A stretch of DNA of 35,768 bases, from IMG/VR virus record IMGVR_UViG_3300023238_000023, positions 1 to 35,768 of that record, one strand, 5' to 3'. Below the pieces are notes generated by a model. It saw nothing but the letters and a program-made list of their open reading frames with translations, was not told the DNA's origin and made no database searches. Origin of the DNA: a virus. A program made the translations under genes and the position numbers. Below, piece after piece: positions 30,172 through 35,768 of the stretch; positions within the stretch are counted from its first letter, which is position 1, and every line of letters starts with the position of its first letter.

Positions 30172-30558
30172 ATGCGCGAGGACGAGCTCCAGACCATGAT
30201 CATCAAGTGGTGGTCACTTGCCCATCGGGGACTTGGAATTAAGGACGAGCGTCTCCTGTTCCATGTCCCCAATGGGGGCAAGCGCAACTTCCGCGAGGCG
30301 TGCCGGTTCAAGGCTCAGGGAGTTCGTGCCGGGGTTTGTGATTTGATCCTTTTGATTCCTCGGGGCCGTTATCCCGCGATGCTCCTGGAGCTGAAGGTCG
30401 GGAAGAATAAGCCAACGGCGGAGCAGCGGTCATTTATGGCGATCTGTGCGGAGGCCGGCTACTATGTCGATGTCTCGTGGGACTGGAATAATGCGACCGA
30501 TATTTTGAAACGCTACTGCGAGTTGAGTAGGGGTGGATCTATGGAGGAAAAGTCTTGA
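30172..30558 (+). CDS. VRR-NUC domain nuclease
   Basis: 128 aa, the whole length being one VRR-NUC (PD-(D/E)XK superfamily) domain. Visible motifs: 'FHVPNGGKRN' at 30-39, 'GVRAGVCDLIL' with D57, 'LLELKVGKNKPT' with E73 and K75, and 'QRSFMAICAEAGYYV' with Q85. These are the catalytic core residues of Holliday-junction-resolvase-like nucleases of this family. A branch-cleaving role in phage recombination or replication is likely. Its stop overlaps the TTG start of the next gene. Confidence 0.87.
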   Translation: MREDELQTMIIKWWSLAHRGLGIKDERLLFHVPNGGKRNFREACRFKAQGVRAGVCDLILLIPRGRYPAMLLELKVGKNKPTAEQRSFMAICAEAGYYVDVSWDWNNATDILKRYCELSRGGSMEEKS

Positions 30559-31070
30559 GGAATATCTTGGAACTATCGGTGCTGGCTCGGCCAGAGTTTG
30601 CGTTGGCGTCGAGCCAAGCGGTAGGCACGTGGCTGCGATGCGTCTCGTATTTGGTGCGGGCTGGTGGTGATACCATCGTGGGTGCGTCCGGCTGGACGGA
30701 TGCCGATTGGCGTGCTGCGGTCGGATGCTCATATGATGATGTTTTAGCCGCCCTACCTTTGGTTAAGGTGGGACTGTTCGACGTGTATGTGATTGCTGGA
30801 TCGAAGCAGAGCGCAAAGGCCAGCAGGCGTGCTGCTCCGATGACACGTCCATCGCTTGAGGAATGGATGGCTTACTCCGAGGAGGTGGGGTTTGTGCGTA
30901 ATGATGCGCAGGCGTCGTATGACCATTACGAGTCGTGCGGCTGGCGGATCGGGTCCGGGGCAGGCAAGCCTGTTAAAGACTGGAAGGCATGCCTGCGGAC
31001 CTGCAAAAATAGACGGGGTCCCGGGCGATCTACGTTCGGTGGTGATGATAAATTAAGGAATACATTTTGA
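30555..31070 (+). CDS. Replisome organiser-like protein
   Basis: 171 aa from a TTG that overlaps the upstream stop (TTGA). The C-terminal half reads 'PSLEEWMAYSEEVGF', 'DAQASYDHYESCGWRIG' and 'KPVKDWKACLRTC'. This 'P...E..AY..E.G....A..F..HY...GW..G...KP..DWKA..R.W' order is typical of the C-terminal domain of phage replication-initiator or replisome-organiser proteins. The N-terminal half is a winged-helix-like domain (VGTWLRCVSYLVRAGGD). A DnaC-like loader follows at once, the usual partner of such proteins. Confidence 0.72.
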   Translation: MRNILELSVLARPEFALASSQAVGTWLRCVSYLVRAGGDTIVGASGWTDADWRAAVGCSYDDVLAALPLVKVGLFDVYVIAGSKQSAKASRRAAPMTRPSLEEWMAYSEEVGFVRNDAQASYDHYESCGWRIGSGAGKPVKDWKACLRTCKNRRGPGRSTFGGDDKLRNTF

Positions 31071-31924
31071 TGGACGACGACGAAGGATTTGAACGAAAAG
31101 AGGCCACGGTATCAATTGGCAATATCGTGGATGCGATGCATGCTAGTTTACGATACAATGGCTGGTCGGAGGAGCGCATCGAACAGTTTAAGAATGCCCC
31201 GAAGCAGGACCTCGATGAAGTCGGACGGAAGTATCTTGAGGACGCAAAGCGATCCGATCGAAATTCGCGATTTGAGTATGTCGTGGGTGATGAGTATTTG
31301 TCGTCGGATTGGGATCATCCGAGCATGCTGCTGGCGCCAGACTCGATCGAGGCGGTGCTGAAATGGAACCCCGAAAATAAGAAGGGGCTCCTTGCGGCTG
31401 GACCGACTGGTCGTGGGAAGACTCGGTCAATCATGGCGTTGTTGTATCGGCTGATGGTCGTCGACGGTCGGGACGTGCATTACGCTGTGGCTCAGGACTG
31501 GTTTCATGAATTGGCGCAGCAGGAAAGTTTTGGGAGGGACTTGGCGCTGCCGTGGATCCGTAAGCAGGCGGCTTACGATATTTTCTTTTTGGACGATCTA
31601 GGACAGGAGGCGGTGGTGCGGTCAAAGGAGGACTGGGCAATGGGCTGGTTTTTCCGGTTTTTAGACATGCGGCGAGCAAAGGGATTGCCCCTAATTTGCA
31701 CGACAAATTTAAGCGCGACGCAGATTTGTGGCTCGTCGAAGAGTTCCGAGATTCGGACCGATCCTTTGCTCTGCCGGTTATTGGATCTCTGCGACATGGT
31801 GCATTTTTTGACGGTCGATGAAAAGCGAGAGCGCGAGAAAAGAATCCAAAAAGCGGCGGAAGCGAAGAAAAAGCACGCTGACCTTTTTAACGAGGCGACT
31901 TTGCCCAGTAGGGGGGGGGGATGA
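31070..31924 (+). CDS. DnaC-like helicase loader ATPase
   Basis: 284 aa from the ATG at 31070 (TGATG overlap); AAGGA lies 12 bases ahead. It is an AAA+ ATPase that would load the replicative helicase. Walker A is 'GPTGRGKTRS' at 111-120, Walker B 'IFFLDDLGQE' around 171-180 with D175 and D176, and sensor-type 'CTTNLS' near residue 212. A C-terminal helix rich in Lys/Glu ends 'LPSRGGG', where the glycines come from a run of ten G at 31911-31920. The gene follows the organiser-like gene in one operon. Confidence 0.85.
   Translation: MDDDEGFERKEATVSIGNIVDAMHASLRYNGWSEERIEQFKNAPKQDLDEVGRKYLEDAKRSDRNSRFEYVVGDEYLSSDWDHPSMLLAPDSIEAVLKWNPENKKGLLAAGPTGRGKTRSIMALLYRLMVVDGRDVHYAVAQDWFHELAQQESFGRDLALPWIRKQAAYDIFFLDDLGQEAVVRSKEDWAMGWFFRFLDMRRAKGLPLICTTNLSATQICGSSKSSEIRTDPLLCRLLDLCDMVHFLTVDEKREREKRIQKAAEAKKKHADLFNEATLPSRGGG
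31911..31920 (+). repeat. Run of ten G at the loader/next-gene junction
   Basis: Ten consecutive G precede the ATG at 31921. They encode the last residues of the loader and also act as the only purine-rich sequence before the next start. Homopolymer runs of this length slip during replication. A change of one base would alter the loader's C-terminus and remove the overlap between stop and start. Confidence 0.9.
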
Positions 31925-32277
31925 TAACTTCTATGAAATACCCAATTTACAAGCGCACCGTTTGGCGGTGCCTTAAAGGTCTACGGTTGTCCGATCCTAG
32001 GTTTTCCCGTTGGTGCGTTGATCACCATTTCTTCGGGCTTTTTCACCGCAGTGAGCATTGGCTCGGCTGCGAGACGTGGAGCATTGCCGGCGAATTTCGC
32101 GGGTGGTATTTTTGCAATTTTAAGAGCTACGGATGGTTGAATTCGGAGGAATCTAGGACATACCTGGAGCTGCGTCTGGGGCGGGCCATTTGGCTAATTG
32201 GGCGCCAGAGTCCTGATCAGTATAAGGGCGTCGAGGTGTTCGGTGGCGTGCATGATCTCGAGGGGGTGGTGCTGTGA
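31921..32277 (+). CDS. Small aromatic-rich hypothetical protein
   Basis: 118 aa, rich in Trp, Phe and Arg (RTVWRCLKGLRLSDPRF, HHFFGLFHRSEHWLG, RGWYFCNFKSYGW). No motif recognised. A second ATG (residue 5) is possible. It overlaps the loader's stop by four bases and overlaps the next gene by four bases. The ribosome binding region is a G run. Its codon use is like that of its upstream neighbours. Confidence 0.6.
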   Translation: MITSMKYPIYKRTVWRCLKGLRLSDPRFSRWCVDHHFFGLFHRSEHWLGCETWSIAGEFRGWYFCNFKSYGWLNSEESRTYLELRLGRAIWLIGRQSPDQYKGVEVFGGVHDLEGVVL

Positions 32278-32525
32278 GCCTCGAGTATGTGCGCAGTTTC
32301 TACAAGGTGCCGGCAGAGATCGGGCGGCGCGTGGTCGTTTACGGTAAGGCTGGGATCATTGCAGAGGATCACGGTCATTACATTGGAGTAAATCTCGACT
32401 CAGATAGGCCCGGGAATGTCGGCCGTTATCATCCATGCGATGATGTCAAATATTTGGGTATGGGCGAAGTGCGAGAGCTGACGCGAGGAGATACGACGGA
32501 AGCGGTATCGAATGGGAGGTTATGA
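32274..32525 (+). CDS. Small SH3-like phage protein, hypothetical
   Basis: 83 aa from GTG overlapping the upstream stop. The pattern 'YKVPAEIGRRVVVYGKAG' then 'HYIGVNLDSDRPG' and 'YHPCDDVKYLGMG' is one I have met in small phage proteins: a KVPA start, then strands, then 'YHP.....YL'. It is probably a small beta barrel. Function unknown. It is the last gene before the change in base composition. Confidence 0.6.
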   Translation: MSLEYVRSFYKVPAEIGRRVVVYGKAGIIAEDHGHYIGVNLDSDRPGNVGRYHPCDDVKYLGMGEVRELTRGDTTEAVSNGRL

Positions 32526-32587
32526 ACCCTAGGCGCATATCTCATTATTACGAGATCCCAGAACCTGAAATCCTAACTGAATCATGA
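32522..32587 (+). CDS. 21-aa coupled micro-ORF
   Basis: Starts with an ATG that overlaps the previous stop (ATGA) and ends with a TGA that overlaps the next ATG (32584). The peptide begins MNPRRISHYY and contains 'IPEPEI'. The double overlap is the reason to list it: ribosomes finishing the upstream gene could reinitiate here and then at the next gene. It may be a coupling peptide with no function of its own, or chance. Confidence 0.4.
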   Translation: MNPRRISHYYEIPEPEILTES

Positions 32588-32907
32588 AATACACATACTC
32601 AATCGAATCCTACTTCTCCAGTAAGTGGGTAAAGCTCTTCACTGAAACGCGAGACTTCTGCAAGGGTTGGCTTACTCACGCACAATACGACTACCCAAGA
32701 AACGCTAAGCGAATCGTGAGGAGCGACGGCAAGGTCATGGCCGAAATCAAAGCCAACGACGAGGTGAGCATCGGCATGATCGCAAGCTACCCGACTCCGG
32801 AACAATACGAGAGAGCAGCAAATGTCGCTCTCGCAAAGGCGGCACGCATCCGAGAAGCGGACGGACATGAAGAACGCCGAATGAACCGCATATCGCTATC
32901 CACCTAA
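32584..32907 (+). CDS. Hypothetical small protein
   Basis: 107 aa. A beta-type N-terminal part (YTYSIESYFSSKWVKLF), a middle with 'KRIVRSDGKVMAEIK', and a helical C-terminal part with many Ala, Glu and Arg. No motif recognised. The start overlaps the micro-ORF's stop. Codons here end in C or A far more often than in the upstream genes. Confidence 0.6.
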   Translation: MKYTYSIESYFSSKWVKLFTETRDFCKGWLTHAQYDYPRNAKRIVRSDGKVMAEIKANDEVSIGMIASYPTPEQYERAANVALAKAARIREADGHEERRMNRISLST

Positions 32908-32918
32908 CAACTTCTACC

Positions 32919-32963
32919 ATGAACGCCGCCAACAATCACCTCCCAAACATTGACCACCAATGA
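32919..32963 (+). CDS. 14-aa coupled micro-ORF
   Basis: A 14-codon frame (MNAANNHLPNIDHQ) that starts 12 bases after the previous stop and ends with a TGA overlapping the ATG at 32960. It is the second very short frame in this segment that leads directly into the next start. Coding function is uncertain. Confidence 0.3.
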   Translation: MNAANNHLPNIDHQ

Positions 32964-33382
32964 TACCCGCAAACCAAACCCCTCCCACGACCGCCAAGCC
33001 GCGACCAGCTGGTTCGCACTTTTCCGTAGCAGTCAAATCTGAATGGAAAGGAGGCTGGCAAGCTGAGTTCAGTGTCGGAGTGCAGACCTTCGCAGTCGGG
33101 CCAGAGTATAAGACGTTTTCAGAAGCACAGTGGATGTCTGACCGACTACGGGAAGCCCTCACGTCTATTGCGAAGTCTGAACCCGCACAACGGTCTGCAT
33201 CGCTTTGCTGCCCAGACTGCGAGGATACCGGCATGGTGGGCGATCAGGAAGCAGGCGGCATGTATCGGGGATCCAAACGGACGCTCAACGACGAATGGGC
33301 AATGTGCGGGTGTGATCCGGGGGCCCTGGCGGTCCGTAATCTCGCAAAACGATCAGGGCCGAACACCGGAGATCAGCTATGA
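32960..33382 (+). CDS. Hypothetical protein with cysteine cluster
   Basis: 140 aa. The N-terminus is Pro/Thr/Ala-rich (NQTPPTTAKPRPAGS) and resembles the start of the 300-aa protein at 34056. A central domain 'GWQAEFSVGVQTFAVGPEYK' follows. Cysteines at 'CCPDCEDTG' and 'MCGCDPGA' could bind a metal ion. No family recognised. The start overlaps the tiny frame upstream; the stop overlaps the next start. Confidence 0.6.
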   Translation: MIPANQTPPTTAKPRPAGSHFSVAVKSEWKGGWQAEFSVGVQTFAVGPEYKTFSEAQWMSDRLREALTSIAKSEPAQRSASLCCPDCEDTGMVGDQEAGGMYRGSKRTLNDEWAMCGCDPGALAVRNLAKRSGPNTGDQL

Positions 33383-33699
33383 GCGACTCAAATAAAGGCA
33401 ACTGGGCGACGGCTACGGCCGCCCAAAAAGAGGCAGTGAATGAAGCGTGGCGTCGCGCCGCACAACGGTCCGAATCGGTGGATTTGCTGACCAACCGGAA
33501 AACAGACTCCATCGTCAAAGACAGAGACTACCATATCACCGGATACGTGCTTACATCTAAGTCAGGAAAGGAATCCTGCGTCGTAGATAGAGCAGCAGTC
33601 CGATGGCTCACGAGCGTGGAATGGTGGGAGCTCATGCACCCCGCGAGCGACGACCTCGCGCCGAACAATGAACACACCCCGAAAAACGACCGTGAATAA
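33379..33699 (+). CDS. Hypothetical small protein
   Basis: 106 aa. A helical N-terminal segment (TAAQKEAVNEAWRRAAQR) and a beta-type middle with 'DYHITGYVLTSKSGKESC'. A C-terminal 'RWLTSVEWWELM' is aromatic. No motif recognised. It overlaps its upstream neighbour by four bases and its downstream neighbour by 8 or 32 bases, depending on that gene's start. Confidence 0.6.
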   Translation: MSDSNKGNWATATAAQKEAVNEAWRRAAQRSESVDLLTNRKTDSIVKDRDYHITGYVLTSKSGKESCVVDRAAVRWLTSVEWWELMHPASDDLAPNNEHTPKNDRE

Positions 33700-34036
33700 C
33701 ACTCAAAATTCCAAAGGCGTGACTGGATCGAATTGTCTGCATAATCTGGTTTCCTTATTTCGCAACCGGTTGATCCCCAGCGAGGGCCGGACTCAGGGCG
33801 AGCAATACTATGACGACAGGTGGTTCGCGCTCTCCGACGGGTGCGATACGGTCCAGAATCTAGCCGATGACCTCGAACCGATTATCGAGGAAAGTGAACG
33901 TCGAAAGGAAGCACTCGAATGGTGCCTACGCAAACTCAAAACCCATCACGCGACCAAGCGCGGAATCTCCGCGTTAATCAAAGAAACTGAAGCGATGACG
34001 AACACCCAGTTGAGCCGCGAGCCCAAACAACCCTAA
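33668..34036 (+). CDS. Hypothetical helical protein
   Basis: 122 aa from ATG at 33668, which lies 32 bp inside the previous gene. A GTG at 33692 is in frame and would give an eight-base overlap, and 114 aa, which is a more usual arrangement here. The part from 'LADDLEPIIEESERRKEALE' on is helical. The early part has 'GRTQGEQYYDDRWFALSDG'. No motif recognised. Confidence 0.55.
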   Translation: MNTPRKTTVNNTQNSKGVTGSNCLHNLVSLFRNRLIPSEGRTQGEQYYDDRWFALSDGCDTVQNLADDLEPIIEESERRKEALEWCLRKLKTHHATKRGISALIKETEAMTNTQLSREPKQP

Positions 34037-34055
34037 CCCAGCCCCATCCAATATC

Positions 34056-34958
34056 ATGCCCAATAATCCCACCCCTCCCGCTGCCGTGCAACCTAGGCTT
34101 GTTGGCTCAACGTCTGGTTCGGCCAATCTGGAAGACTTACTAGCGAGGTGCAAAAAGCTCCATTCGTTTATCGGATGGTATTGCATGTCATGCGATTCCG
34201 AGGTCGATGCGACATACCGAGAACGCTGCGCGTCATGTGGCGGCGTCCTACATGACGAGACAATCACCGGAAACCTAGTCGAAGCGGCGACTTATGAATT
34301 AAACGCACTGAAGTGTCCGTGGCATCCTATCGAAACTGCACCGAAGGACGATAGGATAGACATATGGCTGTCTTGCGGCACCCGATGGTGCGACTGTTAC
34401 TATGATGTGATTTGCGACCAATGGCGAACGAGTAGGCCATCCGGGAATCTCCTTTCGGTCAAAGCAAGGTTTGTATCTCACTGGATGCCCATACCGCAAT
34501 CACCGAAACCCGCGAATGATGCGCCTCGCCAGAAGCGACTGGTTCGGCTCGATCGCTCAAACTACCTCGACTTCGATCCGCCTCAACGCTGCGAGTGCGG
34601 GGGATCCCTCCAAGTCAAAGACTATCCAAACCGCCGGGATGAATCGAGGTATGAGGTATTCTGCCCGCAATGCTCACAATGTGACCCAAACGGCTACGGA
34701 TCGCAGCGTGAAGTAATCGACCAATTCCCCAGTATACTTTCTGAGAACTCTGGTTCTAAATTTTATGCCGATGATAGAGGCAACGTCGTGGACTACTACG
34801 ACGAAACTGAGCAAGTCGCGCGAATAGATAGAGAGGCTACCGTCAACGGGAAGGCCGATCAAAGCACCTTCGACAACTGGGCGGGAGGCCAAGCACTAGA
34901 GGCGTGGATGCGACTCAACGACTACGGGGAGGAACTCGATGAGGCGGCCCGAATTTGA
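34056..34958 (+). CDS. DUF551-like protein with zinc-ribbon cysteines
   Basis: 300 aa. Residues 43-61 contain two CxxC pairs (C43/C46, C58/C61), as in a zinc ribbon. About 89-150 follow the DUF551 plan: 'WHPIETAPKDDR', 'RWCDCYYD' and 'RFVSHWMPIPQSPKP'. A second cysteine group lies at about 179-209 (CECGG, CPQCSQC), again ribbon-like. The remainder is helical and acidic. DUF551 is common in phage accessory genes but its role is not known. Bases 34506-34544 recur almost unchanged at 35034-35072. Confidence 0.72.
   Translation: MPNNPTPPAAVQPRLVGSTSGSANLEDLLARCKKLHSFIGWYCMSCDSEVDATYRERCASCGGVLHDETITGNLVEAATYELNALKCPWHPIETAPKDDRIDIWLSCGTRWCDCYYDVICDQWRTSRPSGNLLSVKARFVSHWMPIPQSPKPANDAPRQKRLVRLDRSNYLDFDPPQRCECGGSLQVKDYPNRRDESRYEVFCPQCSQCDPNGYGSQREVIDQFPSILSENSGSKFYADDRGNVVDYYDETEQVARIDREATVNGKADQSTFDNWAGGQALEAWMRLNDYGEELDEAARI
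34506..34544 (+). repeat. 39-bp direct repeat, copy 1 (copy 2 at 35034-35072)
   Basis: The two copies differ at one position (AGAAGC here, AGCAGC in copy 2). Copy 1 lies inside the DUF551-like gene and encodes 'KPANDAPRQKRLV'; copy 2 lies in the space before the next gene. The identity shows a recent duplication or recombination. Confidence 0.9.
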
Positions 34959-34973
34959 TGCGAGCCCGGCGGA

Positions 34974-34997
34974 TTGAGCCGCAAGCCGTAGGCTCAA
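34974..34997 (+). terminator. Hairpin after the DUF551-like gene, possible weak terminator
   Basis: TTGAGCC pairs perfectly with GGCTCAA around a ten-base loop that can pair further within itself. It lies 15 bp after the stop. The downstream bases (ATCGCTTTGTT) are only weakly T-rich, so it may be an attenuator rather than a full terminator. Confidence 0.4.
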
Positions 34998-35003
34998 ATC
35001 GCT

Positions 35004-35114
35004 TTGTTCGGCACTATTCCCACCCCACCTCAAAAACCCGCGAATGATGCGCCTCGCCAGCAGCGACTGGTTAGCCTCCGAATTTCAACCGTAACAGAAA
35101 ATATAATACAATGA
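35004..35114 (+). pseudogene. Remnant of a DUF551-type gene
   Basis: The frame reads 'GTIPTPPQKPANDAPRQQRL', matching the end of the DUF551 region of the 34056 gene (MPIPQSPKPANDAPRQKRL). It has no upstream domain: an in-frame TAG sits at 34989-34991 and no ATG exists. Its stop overlaps the ATG at 35111 as if it once formed a coupled gene pair. I read it as a 3' fragment left by recombination, now at most a short translated leader. Confidence 0.6.
35034..35072 (+). repeat. 39-bp direct repeat, copy 2
   Basis: 38 of 39 bases equal 34506-34544. It lies inside the gene remnant. Confidence 0.9.
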
Positions 35115-35359
35115 GCGATACACCCAAAACTGACAGCGCATTTGATACCGGTCCCGGTTCGGGCAAGCTAATGTGCCAACTACTCGAAAAGGAGACCGCA
35201 CGCCACGCGGAGATACTACACGACGGCTATGCTGTCTACTCGCAACTCACGGACCACGAAAAGAAATACACATCAGCAGAAAACGTTTCCACCGTTCTCG
35301 ATGCGTTCAAACGCGCAGTGGCTAACAACGAGGTCAGACGCGACCCGTCGAAGGCTTAA
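35111..35359 (+). CDS. Small phage protein of the 'TPKTD' type
   Basis: 82 aa. The start 'SDTPKTDSAFDTG' followed by 'LMCQLLEKETARHAEIL' is typical of small phage accessory proteins that begin with TPRTD/TPKTD and continue into a helix beginning near 'LE.E'. The C-terminal half is helical. Function unknown. Its ATG overlaps the stop of the gene remnant. Confidence 0.62.
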   Translation: MSDTPKTDSAFDTGPGSGKLMCQLLEKETARHAEILHDGYAVYSQLTDHEKKYTSAENVSTVLDAFKRAVANNEVRRDPSKA

Positions 35360-35380
35360 AACCTCAACCAACCAATAAAA

Positions 35381-35689
35381 ATGTCATACCAAAATAAAAT
35401 GTCAGAAGCCGGACAGCGAGGGTCGTTGTCTGAAGTGGTTTGTTATGCTCAGATTGGCATCGACTGCTGCAATCAACCGATAATCCCAACGCGTGCCAAG
35501 CTGTCGATGCACACCAATCGGCACACCAGCACGTCAGGAAACTCGTGGGGATGGGTCGATGGTTGCTCGCTAAACATATGCTGGTCAAACGACGGCGAGA
35601 AATTCAACAGAAAAAAGGCCGCTGAACTGGTTGCTTTGCATAACAAAAAGTTCAGAGGCGAAGAGAGCGCAGCGAACGCAGTTCTCTGA
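35381..35689 (+). CDS. Hypothetical small protein
   Basis: 102 aa. Mixed composition with 'SEVVCYAQIGIDCCNQPI', 'SWGWVDGCSLNICWSN' and a helical end 'KKAAELVALHNKKF'. Four cysteines, no clear metal site. No motif recognised. It begins 21 bp after the previous stop with an A-rich leader and no clear ribosome binding site. Confidence 0.55.
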   Translation: MSYQNKMSEAGQRGSLSEVVCYAQIGIDCCNQPIIPTRAKLSMHTNRHTSTSGNSWGWVDGCSLNICWSNDGEKFNRKKAAELVALHNKKFRGEESAANAVL

Positions 35690-35713
35690 AACGTCGAGTT
35701 AGATAATTTTACT

Positions 35714-35768
35714 ATGAAAACACCAAGAACCGATCAAGAATCCAAGATGACTCCCCGCACCGGAGTCG
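35714..35768 (+). CDS. Start of another 'TPRTD'-type small gene (cut by window end)
   Basis: The visible residues MKTPRTDQESKMTPRTGV share the TPRTD start with the gene at 35111. It is open to the window edge. It suggests repeated small genes of the same kind in this segment. Confidence 0.5.
   Translation, partial: MKTPRTDQESKMTPRTGV

Overview
The window is a stretch of a temperate tailed dsDNA phage or prophage (Caudoviricetes). It carries portal, scaffold, capsid, connector and fibre genes, a lysis-type cassette, a tyrosine integrase with an adjacent repressor-like regulator, and an early recombination/replication module. No host housekeeping gene is present. The host cannot be fixed from the sequence. 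The C-terminal end of the integrase, with a Ser-Pro before the catalytic Tyr, resembles integrases I know from Verrucomicrobiota, so a host in the PVC group is my best inference. The terminase lies outside the window, and no DNA polymerase, reverse transcriptase, CRISPR array or insertion sequence was found.

Layout: (1) 1-5383, + strand: the C-terminal part of a very large virion-type protein, then the portal. (2) 5298-12112, almost entirely - strand: a small gene convergent with the portal, three tRNA genes (Ser, Thr, Met), and a four-gene operon reading right to left. That operon encodes a 711-aa protein with five internal repeats, a protein with a nine-glycine tract, a Ser/Thr-rich 685-aa protein and a GT-A type glycosyltransferase. 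(3) 12188-20546, + strand: acidic scaffold, major capsid protein, terminator, two connector-like proteins, small structural proteins and two fibre-type proteins that carry signal peptides. (4) 20552-22877, + strand: a papain/transglutaminase-like protein followed by five small membrane or lipoprotein genes, read here as a lysis or envelope cassette. (5) 22878-23441: about 560 bp with no credible gene but dense in inverted repeats, ending in a hairpin plus eight T. (6) 23428-25076, - strand: integrase and HTH regulator, overlapping by four bases. (7) 25191-32525, + strand: two small DNA-binding proteins, RecT, a long coiled-coil protein, a RecE-like nuclease, a protein with an SSB-like acidic tail, a VRR-NUC nuclease, a replication-organiser-like protein and a DnaC-like loader. 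(8) 32522-35768, + strand: many small, tightly coupled accessory genes whose base composition switches from G-rich to C-rich.

The early module reads as a RecE/RecT-type annealing pathway combined with recruitment of the host replicative helicase. The regulator and divergent promoter at 25.1 kb probably govern lysogeny. The late genes build the capsid and tail, with a glycosyltransferase beside a Ser/Thr-rich tail protein.

The strongest candidates for undescribed biology are the structured region at 22.9-23.4 kb, a 19-bp dyad element (TTGA-N7-TCAACGTT) found at three gene boundaries, and the signal-peptide-bearing fibre proteins. All functional names come from reading motifs by eye; no search or folding program was run.
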